A program made the position numbers and the translations under genes. A DNA stretch of 64,000 bases, taken from positions 62,001 through 126,000 of the forward strand of contig JAVTVJ010001750.1 of assembly GCA_034509425.1 (NCBI GenBank). The letters are read 5' to 3'. Positions 55,401 through 64,000 of this stretch are shown in pieces. The notes beneath the pieces are model-generated. The model did not search any database and had not been told where the DNA came from. It worked only from the letters and a program-made list of their open reading frames with translations. The DNA comes from Eopsaltria australis (lineage: Eukaryota > Chordata > Aves > Passeriformes > Petroicidae). Position 1 is the first letter of the stretch. Each line of letters starts with the position of its first letter.

Positions 55401-58400
55401 AATTCACTACAACTGTCTCTTTTTTAAGTCTTTTCACCAGAGGTTCAGTAAAACTGCCATTGTTATGCACTACAACATTGTTATGCTCTCAAATTAGAGA
55501 CATAGTAGAAAATATTAAAGGGTGCCTGCATGGGGTAGATGTGACTGTGTGGAGATTTCAAAAGGCAGAGGCATTTACCCTGTCATTCTGAAGATCTTGT
55601 AGCATTTTAGTCTTCTCTCCCAGCTGCTGTTCTTTCTTTGATGCATCCTGCTCCAGTGTAGACTTAGCTTTCTTCAGTTCCTGAATCTGTTGATTATTGC
55701 TAGCAATTCGATTTCTGCTGGAAACTAATTCTTCTTGAGCTAGAGCAAGTTTTTCTTCTCTGGACTAATTACAAAGAGAGTTCTGCAAGTTATCTCCCAG
55801 TATAAAAGTTTCAGATACTAAACAGCCACTTAAACATTTTCCAAGTAGAAAAATTGCTACCTAGAGTGCAACATTTAGCTTGAAATGTTGATAGAGCATA
55901 ATTACAGAAACTTCTAGTTACCCTAAGCAAAAAGAAACTATGCCAGCATCATTTCCAGGAACAAAACCTTACTGTACATATTCCAGTTTGCATCCTTACA
56001 CAGACAAAAGGTGAAAACATGCAGAAGGGCAAAGGACAAAAACTGACAAAAGGAGAATGAACTTGAATTTGCTGACACAAGTTTATTTTATTATCTAGGC
56101 AAATCAACTGTTCTATAACTCAAGACAGCTGTTATTTAAGAAGCAGTGAAGCTATACTTTGAAGATTTTAAAAATCATTCAATGCTGTTTTTTACCACTG
56201 ACTTAATAAAGTTACTGCTAGGACAACTGTAAGATTTTTAAAAATTCTGAAGTGAAATGTGTAAGATAAAAATGCTAATATCAGGATAAAATGTTTCAGT
56301 TTCTGCTGCATAAGCAGTGTAAACGAGAAGTTTAAACTTCCATTCAAAATCTACAGTTGAAACTTCATTTGCCTCCAACTCTCAACATTAGCTAGAGAAA
56401 GAACTTTGATTTATCTCTCTGAAACAGGTCACAAAATCCCAAGAAACAATCCAAAATTTGCACCAAATGCCAAAGCTCATTCTGTGTTTACTCACAGAAA
56501 AGTCAAACTTTGGGGGTCTCTCTGAGTTAATATTCTGGAGGTTATTTTTTTTAAACCTTCTAGCTTAGGTAAAGACTAGTTCTACTTGGAACCAACAAGA
56601 AAAAAACCAACCAAACTCTTCCTCCACTTCTCCAAAATACTGGTATTTTATGGAAATTTTTGATGCTACAATACAGAAGGTGAGCTGAGATTTATTATTA
56701 GTAATAAGTTTATTGCCTTCAGTGCAGCAGTAAGGATTTAAATTCTTTCAAAACAAACTCAATTCTTTTTGAAGCTCTTGCTTAAATATTAATCAAACCT
56801 CTTGTTGAAGGTTAGTGGTTTTAAAAGGAACTATAAGCAGAATTTTCATTTAATTCAATTATGCATATGCTTTAGCCACTCCTATGTTGATTTAAAAGCT
56901 AATTAATTTCTGATGCCTCATGACCATCCTTTGTAACATCTAAAGTATTTTGCTTGTACACTCAGACTTAATTTGAAACAGCAGTGATGGAACACTGCTG
57001 ATTCAACAGCATTTTCAACAATTCCCATGACTCTTAAAAAGCTCACACTGGCTTTTAAAATTAATTTTCAGACAAATTACTTGCTTTCTGAGATACTAGA
57101 GCTTATTATTTAACACTTTGAAAGGTGTAGTAAGAAAATTTTTGTAAGAAAAAAAGGTGCTGAAAGTATTTTTTGCAAGAAAAATAGGAGGTGCTTTTGC
57201 AGTTTTCAAGGTTTTAGCAGGGTGGGTATTTCAGAAAGTAAAATTATCCCCCTCTGTTCCATTGTGTGTAGCGGAATACCGTATTTTCCTAACATTGAGG
57301 AAGGATAGGAAGTCTAGCATCATCATATAACATCTTCACAGGAAAACATTTACTTTTGTAAATAAAGAGAAATGCTAGGCTGACTGGTACAGAGTTTAAA
57401 TAAATAAAAATACTAAAAAATTACAGTTTGATTCACTACAGGTTGGGCTGTGCCAGTGCAAATCATAGCACCAGCATCACAAGTGGTCCTAGCAGGGTGG
57501 TAGGACCCAGATCCATTCCACCTACATGAAGTGCAACAAACAAGCATTTGAGTCTGTGTGCTCCCTGATCCCAGTCCACAAGGACCAATGTTAAATTATT
57601 CACAGATGCTAACCTGATCTCTCTTCACTCCCTAAGAAAAAGAGTTAGACTGACTATGCCACTTAGGCTCCTGACTTACAGAACTGAGGTCTGGCAAGCA
57701 TGAATTTTGTTCCAGAACATTCACTGAATATATGCTGACAGCAATGCCAACATTGGAGACAAAGAAACATTCTTTTGAAAACACAGAAGAAACCAGGACT
57801 GACTACAAAAAGCATAAATGCCAAAACTCAAGAATACTTGGCAGAGCTCAGGAGATCAGATTCACAGAAAGTATTCTCATGCTAAGTCAAAATCAAGGCA
57901 AAAATAACAGTTTGTACATTTTTATCAACTCTTCTATATGAAAAATGCCTTTTTCACGCACAAAAAAAATTGTGTGAATATACACACACAGATAGATTTG
58001 TATAAATATATTTGTGTGTGTGTGTGTGTATACAAAAATTATTTAGTGGTATTCTTTTTTAATTATAGATATCCTTTGTTTATCAAAAACTACAGCTTTA
58101 ACAAGCACTCAAATGCTACCCTATTTCTTTTCCCAGTCACAAAGATGAAAACGTGTGTGAAGTTAGGGTTAGACCCGGTGCACTGCCGATGGCAGTGCGG
58201 AGAGCAGCGCCCTGCTCTGCAGCTCTGTCAGCGCTGCATCTCCAGCTGTAAAACTGCCCCGAAGCGCTCGCTCCCTTTTCGATGCCACCTCCGCCTCCCA
58301 GACAGAGCTGAGCCATCGATCTTAGCAGCGATATTCCCGACAGATGCCAGCAGATGGTGCTCTGTGCACAGTCCAGCTTCCGCCGGTAAATCCAGTTACC

Positions 58401-61400
58401 CGACTGCTCACCTTAAAAATCTTCTTTCCCCATTGCCATCACCTTATTTTACCTTTTTGCATAGAGCTCTCCCTCTCTCTTGCTACCATCCCCATCGGGT
58501 CTAAATACGTGTGAGACGCTTACTGTCCTATTTTATACTTGCCAGAACTAGAGGTCATCAAACTGCTTTAATAACAATACATATTCACAGCTATTTTGCA
58601 ACAAGCGATACTTTAATGAAAACTATACCAAAAAAACCCCTAACTTACTGAACACATCCAATGCTTCTACAGGCCACTCCATTACCAAATGGTGATTTAA
58701 ATGTGTTGCAGGAAATAAACTCACAGATGTATATGTGCAATAGTAAGAAACTGAAAGAAAGAATATGCTTATATCACCATAGCTTGTTAATCACGCAGAA
58801 GTTCTCCACAATTTAACGTAGCAATTCAACCATGCTGCACTGGAAGTAAAGCTTCAATAACCTGCAGGTAATTTAATACTACAGAGGAGGAGTAAATCTA
58901 ATAAAACTGCAGTGGCCTATATGTAAAGGAGGTATTTCTCTGTTTCTTAAAATAAACTGAACCTGGAGTTCAGTCTCTGCAGCACAGTATGTCCTGGGAC
59001 TAACTGAAGCATTGGCTTAGTACTGACACGAAGCAGAGGGCCAGAAAAAAAAGCCAAAAAACACCTTTGCTGATGGGCTCAACTCTCAGCAATACCTCTT
59101 TGAAGGCACTGCACACGAATACAAAACCAGGTAACTTCAGTTTAGGAATAGCGAAAACTTCAAGGACTATATTCTGGCACTTGTATTCCAGGTAAGTCAG
59201 TAAGCCTACTGTTTCTATTAGTTTGACATTTCTCAACATCTACCATCAGCCAGGAATATTCTAGTTAAATCATCTAGAAGATAGCAGTTACTCACATGCT
59301 GGCAGACCTTGCCCTAATTAGCTATGCTATTTAAATTAGTTAAAAGCTACAGTATATGACAAGAAAAAGCAACATTAAAAAATAACTCTTCAATGAATAT
59401 AAAACTAAATCATCTTTCACTTTGCTGCTGCAGAAATGCAAGGGTATTTCAGGTAAACTGGAAAACATGTTTGCCTTTAATTTAGTTTCAGAATACCCTT
59501 TGTCTTGGGGGAAGGGATTAAACAGCACTAAATTCAATATATAGCAGAAGAAATTTTTTTTTTTTACATATACAGTTCCTGTATTGTTTCTTGGTGTTCA
59601 AAATGGATATTAACATCTACTAAGTCACATATGACATTAAAATGACTGCAAGTACCTTAAGGTCTTGCCTGGTTGCCAGCAGCTCAGACTCTTTCCCATA
59701 AAGATCCAGCTGCAGCTTCTCCATGTTTTCTTTATGTTTATCATGGGCCTCCTGTAAGTCTGCTAGCTTGCCTTTCTCAGCTTTAAGCTCCTGTGCTGAC
59801 AACATAGACTGCTGTTGCAGTTTATTCTCCAGCTCTGCCTGAAACATAAGCATAGAAAGTTTTGGTGAAGTTACAGACAATAGTTACCTTAAGCATTTCA
59901 ATAAAATGCATTTCTACTGCAAGAAGAGAATTTTGTTATTCTTATGGAATAACAGTTCAGTAACCTGATATTTGTGATTTCACAGTAACATTTTATAACT
60001 AATTCAACAACAAAATTTAATTCAGGACAAAAGACTAAGTGAAACACATTAAGACCAAACATTAAAAATTGGAATAATGTTTCCAAGTGTGCTGTTTTGG
60101 CTGAGGTAGAATTTTCTTCATAGTAGTTAGTATGGGGGTTGTGTTTTGGATTTGTGGTGGGAACAGTGATGTTTTCACAGGGATGTTTTAGCTACTGCTT
60201 AGCAGTGCTCACACAGAGCCAAGGCCTTTGCTGCTTCTCACACCACCCCACCAGCAAGAAATCTGGAGGTGCACAAGAATTTAGAGAGGGTACAGCCAGA
60301 ACAGCTGATCCCACTGACCAAAGAGATATTCCATACTGTATGACATCATTCTCAGCACATGAAGCTGGTGGAAGAAGAAAGGGGAGAGAGTTTGGAGTGA
60401 TGGTGTTTGTCTTCCCAAGTCACTGAGCAGTTCTGTGCTGCTGAGCTGATGGCTGGGTTAAACTACGACACCAAGACCTAATGCTTCCACAGGCTGTCTA
60501 AAGCACAAATATGACCACGTGACATTGGGCAGCCAAAGCTGGAGCCACATTTAACAGTGCATGGCAAACAGCACAACATTCCCTAACATTGTAAGACATT
60601 TGAACTTTCCATTATGGTTTATGAGTTTCATACCATCACTCAGATAAATTCTTTTGGTATGAGAAGACTTGGTTTCAAACTGCCATGGACATTTTAAAAC
60701 ACTGCAGAGTTTGTCTAAAAATACTCTCATGAAATTCTACTGCTTTACAAGAAAATGGCAGCTCTTGCTTTGCTCCTGAAACAAAAAACCCACATTCAAT
60801 ATAGCCTATTTTATCCCTTTTTTTAAAATTCAATTTCTATGGAATTCATATTTGTTGCAGTTTGAAGGTTTGGGAAATCGGGCAGAAACACCAATTGTGT
60901 AGTGATTTTAATTCGCCTCTTTGAGTTTCTGGCTAAATGCCAGCACACTTACTAAAATTACTTAATTTCGTTATGAGATAAGGATTAGAAGTAGGCAAAG
61001 CAGGTTCAGACTTTAAGGAATATAAAGGGAATTTATTAACAGACTTAAAAAAAGGAATAATAACAATCAGGAATCAGAACAAAACCTGTAGAACACCCTT
61101 CTTCCCCTCCCCACCTCTCAATTTCTTTCCCACTGACCATAGAAAAAGACAACAATTCGACTTTTAGTTAGTTTACCACCTTTGAAATAGTCCTTTTCTC
61201 AGCTCATGTAGGGAGAGAAGTTTTCTCTTGCTTTACCATGTTGATTCCCATAGGAAATACAGTTCCTATGGTTTTTAGCCCCAATACAAGCAGCCGCCCG
61301 GAAGGAAAAGATCTGTTTCTTCTGGAAAATCCCTCCCACTTTAGTAGCTTTCCCAGGACTACTACAATGGGCATATGATGGTCGCTGAGGTACTCTTTTG

Positions 61401-63984
61401 AGAATGAACATTTCTATTACAGCGGCAACGAAATCCCCTTTTCTCATTATCGACAACACAAGTCTTCTTCTATTACTCCCGGGGCAAGGAATCTTTACAC
61501 AGGAGTTTTAGTCCACTGGCTGTAGCTAGAACATTACATCCCCCCTTTTTCACTCTTTTAGACCATTGTTCATATATTACAGGGTATATTATAGCCGAGT
61601 TTATCAACATGTCTTTACAAGAGAAGTTTCAGCCTTGGTTAAGGCACTCCTCATCTCCTCCTTCTCTGGATATAGGCTTTGCTTCATTCATTAACTTGAA
61701 GTCTTTATGTTGTACCTTTTGCAGGTGTCTTCATCATTTCTTTTTCTGTGTAGGGGAAAACGGATGTTTTCAAGTCCCATCCTAATATTGAAAAGGTTAA
61801 CCTGTCTTTCGGCCGGGCGATGGTCACATGACCTCCACCCGCGCCGCTTGAGTGTAACACTCCCAGCGCCCGAGCTGAGGGGGAGGAGTCCGCCTGTGCC
61901 GCTCTCCATCCAAGCCGTGCCTGAGTCACAGGAGGGGGGGGCGGTGGGGCCGGCCCGAGCCCTCTCCTGTGCCGGGCTACGCCGCGGAGCCGGCCTGGGC
62001 CAGTTGAGCTGAGTCACCTCGGCCTAGGGCAACAGAATAAAGCTTTTTTTTGGCTATGCCAGAGCCGAGCGAAGTTCACCTGGCTTTCCTCGTCTGCAGC
62101 TGCCGTGAGGGACTGAAAGGCCGGCACGAGCTCCCCCACTCCCCCTCCCTCTCCATGCCATCTCAGCCGGTAGCCCAGGCCACGTGGCCTGGGCAGACCT
62201 TACCAGACGGCGCGGAGGGAAGAGAGCGATGTCTTTTCTTAGTCAGCCAGAAGTCCAAAAAGGGCTTCTTCAGATCTCCTCCTGGTTTTATGAGTTCTGG
62301 AGGCGGAAACTGTAATACCTCCTTTTGCATATGTCAGTTACGGCTTCACCTCCTTCCTTCTGTACCAGACATTCCACCTAAGGTTACCCCACGACAATAT
62401 TTCAGCACTGGTTCTTTTCATTATTGCTGTTGATGTTGTTTCTATCTCCAACAGTATCTAAAGACCTCACTTCCACATCCTGACCTTATCATTTCCAACA
62501 AGACTACAGCAAACAGTTTATCACAAAGTTATTGACATAAAAGCTTCAGTATTTATCAGAGGAATTTACATTCATTTTCTTATAAGAGTAAGAAAGAACA
62601 GTCTTACCTTTTCTAAAAGGGTAGTTTTTAATTCAGCTTGCAGTGTCTCACTATGTTTTTTCTTCTGCTCAAAAGATTCCTTTAACTCTCTCAGCTTTCC
62701 CTGGAGATGTTGCTCACTTTTTTCTTTGTCCTTCAGAAGACCCTGGATTTCCAGCACTTGTGCTCTTGCTGAATCAAGGTCTATAGACAACTGCTTAGAA
62801 ATCTATATATTCAAAAATATTAAATAACTGTATATAACTTAAATTTAAATCACTATTTGTACATGCTGTTCACAGAAACAGACCATTCCACAGTGCCACT
62901 GCTGTTTCAGAGCTATGTGGTTGAACACTGGCAAGCAGATTTTAAGAACTACCATAACACATTAAAATAATCTGTTATTCCAAATTTACTACCCAGAGAT
63001 CAACAGCAGTCTTTTTTTATCCATTCTAAATTAAGATCAGGCAACTTTTCTCATACCAGCAGTGATTTGGGCTCTCCTGCTGCCAACTGCAGCATATACC
63101 AAGCTCATCCTTCTGCACTTTCCACTGAGCACCACAGCACTCCAGCTGAATGAGTGAGGAGCCAGGGAAGTAGCAGCAACAGTCACAGAGCAATTACCAC
63201 CACACCTGCACACCCCCAAACCTCTTTCAGACAGTAAGTGTCCATCACAGTCTATCAAACTATGTCCACTGATCAAATCTTTTCTGATTCCTTTAGGGAA
63301 CAGAAGACACCTTGGGTAAAGAAATCCATGAAAGCAGATGTGTCCTTCAGGCTGCCAGCTGCACTGCATGGTCTGAATGCTCATCTTTGAAAAAGAACTA
63401 CATTTGGTCCTTATGTAGTCACAAGCAAGTGACTTACACAAGTTTGAAAAAGCAATTCAATCCTTGAAGGATATCTGAAAATGGCCTGTCAACTACACTG
63501 AGAACATACTGAATAAGCCTGAGAATAAAATAGATCTAAGGATATGAAATAACAACTTTTATTGTATGGAAGTACAAAAGAAAATGGGGACACAATACCA
63601 CCAAGTGACTGCTTCACTAATGAAAAAACCTGAAGGGCTAAAATCCCCTGCTAAGGTATGTGGGGCACAGAAAACTAAGACTAAAACCTATATTTTAAAG
63701 CTTCACATTACCCTCTAGGAAAGTTTTAGTATCACCTTATTTCAGCACCAAAGATAGGTTACAATTTGAGAACTTAAACATCTTTATCTCTCATCAGTCC
63801 CAGTGGGTGAGACTGAAAATCAATCTTTTAAACATTTATTATTATTGGTTTTTAGATTTTTGAAACTAAGCAGAAAACTCACCCCCTCCTTTTTTTCCAG
63901 TGAGTTTTTCAATTCATTCCTCTCTTTAGCTACAGACTCTGTTTGTATCTGAAGCTGGTGTTTTAATTCTTGGCAAGATTTTTC
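49362..63984 (-). CDS. EEA1: EEA1, early endosome antigen 1, C-terminal ten coding exons (partial)
   Basis: EEA1 is a long homodimeric coiled-coil tether on early endosomes. It binds Rab5-GTP and, through its C-terminal FYVE finger, phosphatidylinositol 3-phosphate, to dock and fuse endosomes. Coding exons in transcript order: 63984-63883, 62802-62608, 59838-59656, 55764-55579, 55140-55009, 53216-53031, 52727-52489, 51030-50910, 50561-50463, 49484-49362. All have AG/GT borders, and together they encode ~521 residues without a stop (human EEA1 is 1411 residues). The first ~450 residues are Glu/Lys/Leu heptads. The end carries the FYVE signatures WAED, RRHHCR and RVC with eight zinc-binding Cys. 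Earlier exons lie beyond the window. Codons and joins look intact, so this is a working gene. Confidence 0.97.
50463..50561 (-). CDS. EEA1: EEA1 exon: first half of FYVE finger
   Basis: 33 codons, phase 0 at both ends. Carries the WAED motif, the first zinc-binding pair (CMAC) and ends with the RR of RRHHCR. Donor gtaggt. Confidence 0.96.
50910..51030 (-). CDS. EEA1: EEA1 exon: coiled coil before FYVE
   Basis: 121 bases; begins by completing an Arg codon from the previous exon. Encodes [20 protein letters not shown]...ENQSLQ, the Rab5-binding C-terminal coiled-coil region next to FYVE. Confidence 0.95.
52489..52727 (-). CDS. EEA1: EEA1 exon: coiled coil
   Basis: 239 bases, ending two bases into a codon, with donor gtaagc. 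Encodes [17 protein letters not shown]... to [11 protein letters not shown], a heptad coiled coil matching the EEA1 rod. Confidence 0.95.
53031..53216 (-). CDS. EEA1: EEA1 exon: coiled coil
   Basis: 62 codons, phase 0 both ends ([22 protein letters not shown]...). Among the best-conserved rod segments compared with the human protein as I recall it. Confidence 0.95.
55009..55140 (-). CDS. EEA1: EEA1 exon: coiled coil
   Basis: 44 codons, phase 0 ([18 protein letters not shown]... to KQEFEK). Donor gtacat, acceptor ctcaag. Confidence 0.94.
55579..55764 (-). CDS. EEA1: EEA1 exon: coiled coil
   Basis: 62 codons, phase 0 ([18 protein letters not shown]... to MLQDLQNDR). Confidence 0.94.
55765..59655 (-). 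other. EEA1 intron (3.9 kb), with TG microsatellite and GC-rich patch
   Basis: The largest intron in the window. It holds a (TG)n run at ~58013-58029 and a GC/CpG-rich patch at ~58150-58400 standing out from AT-rich surroundings; the latter looks like an inserted diverged repeat. No further EEA1 exon was seen, and the joins on both sides are in frame without one. Confidence 0.6.
59656..59838 (-). CDS. EEA1: EEA1 exon: coiled coil
   Basis: 61 codons, phase 0 ([19 protein letters not shown]... to [16 protein letters not shown]). The last 16 residues are identical or nearly so in mammals as I recall. Confidence 0.95.
60088..60470 (+). mobile_element. Solo LTR in EEA1 intron, ERV-L type, 383 bp
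   Basis: Perfect 5-bp duplication CCAAG (60083-60087 and 60471-60475). Starts TGTGCTGTTTTGGCTGAGG and ends AACTACGACA. The body (ctggaggtgcacaag; gatattccatac.gtatgac; gtttgtcttcccaag) is a familiar bird class III LTR. Orientation is antisense to EEA1. Confidence 0.88.
60853..61538 (-). mobile_element. ERV LTR with adjoining polypurine tract in EEA1 intron
   Basis: In minus sense it starts TGTAATGTTC right after aaaaaggggggga (61539-61551), the layout of a polypurine tract and 3' LTR, and ends near CTGCAACA at 60853. AATAAATTCCC lies on the minus strand near 61030. It is in the same transcriptional sense as EEA1, so its poly(A) signal could matter. Confidence 0.65.
61552..62460 (-). mobile_element. 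ERV-derived internal block, CpG-rich, in EEA1 intron
   Basis: Continues upstream of the LTR above in element sense. 61800-62230 is strongly CpG-rich, and a cagaataaagc motif lies at ~62030 on the plus strand. No gag, pol or env motif. A second LTR could be contained here, but I could not define its ends. Confidence 0.45.
62608..62802 (-). CDS. EEA1: EEA1 exon: coiled coil
   Basis: 65 codons, phase 0 ([20 protein letters not shown]... to KTTLLEK). Donor gtaaga, acceptor tatatag. Confidence 0.94.
63883..63984 (-). CDS. EEA1: EEA1 exon: coiled coil, first in window
   Basis: 34 codons, phase 0 ([17 protein letters not shown]... to LEKKEG). Acceptor tgtttttag, donor gtgagt. The upstream exons are outside the window. 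Confidence 0.93.
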
Positions 63985-64000
63985 CTAAAAACATAAGACA

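Noticed and set aside
57938..58504. 188-codon plus-strand frame in the EEA1 intron
   Set aside because: Begins in a microsatellite and continues through a GC-rich repeat-like patch; no domain and antisense to EEA1.
61691..62433. Open frames in the CpG-rich intron block as a nested gene
   Set aside because: Present on both strands, no domain, next to an ERV LTR; composition explains them.

Overview
This is vertebrate, almost certainly bird, genomic DNA. The evidence is spliced exons of one conserved vertebrate gene (EEA1), a CR1-type LINE tail, and several endogenous retrovirus (ERV) and solo-LTR families of the kind that fill bird genomes. No bacterial gene, operon, CRISPR array or rRNA/tRNA gene was seen. 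The species cannot be read from the sequence; a songbird is my guess.

Right part (about 42-64 kb, minus strand): the last ten coding exons of EEA1 (early endosome antigen 1), encoding about 521 C-terminal residues of coiled coil and the complete FYVE zinc finger, with stop codon at 49362-49364 and a probable long 3' UTR below it. All exon joins keep the frame and have GT/AG ends, so this copy looks functional. One intron carries a solo LTR with a 5-bp target duplication and a larger ERV-derived, CpG-rich block.

Left part (about 2.3-41 kb): a retrovirus graveyard downstream of EEA1. (a) 2.3-4.8 kb: a short ORF with a ZC3H10-like coiled coil, an LTR-like piece, a solo LTR and the 3' end of a plus-strand ERV. 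(b) 5134-12354: a young minus-strand ERV-L-like provirus (ERV-A) with 690-bp LTRs differing at only 3 sites and an exact tRNA-Lys primer site. Most of its stop codons lie where the family has tryptophan, a G-to-A hypermutation signature, and it is flanked by a 349-bp direct duplication instead of a short one. (c) 12738-28516: a minus-strand gammaretrovirus-like provirus (ERV-B) with 4-bp target duplication AGGG. Its env is open apart from one stop. A solo LTR sits in its RT and another exactly between pol and env. Its 5' LTR is split by a complete plus-strand betaretrovirus-like element (ERV-C, 22618-28382), whose own 3' LTR is split by another solo LTR. (d) 30798-41071: a minus-strand element (ERV-D) with 6-bp duplication TTAGGT and no recognisable retroviral genes. 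It hosts a plus-strand provirus (ERV-E, 31260-37863, duplication GGCAT), which in turn hosts a solo LTR between protease and RT.

The nesting gives an order of events: ERV-B, then ERV-C, then a solo LTR in ERV-C; and ERV-D, then ERV-E, then its solo LTR. ERV-A is the youngest by LTR divergence. All retroviral genes here are broken, and none is expected to yield a replicating virus. EEA1 is the only host gene I can support.
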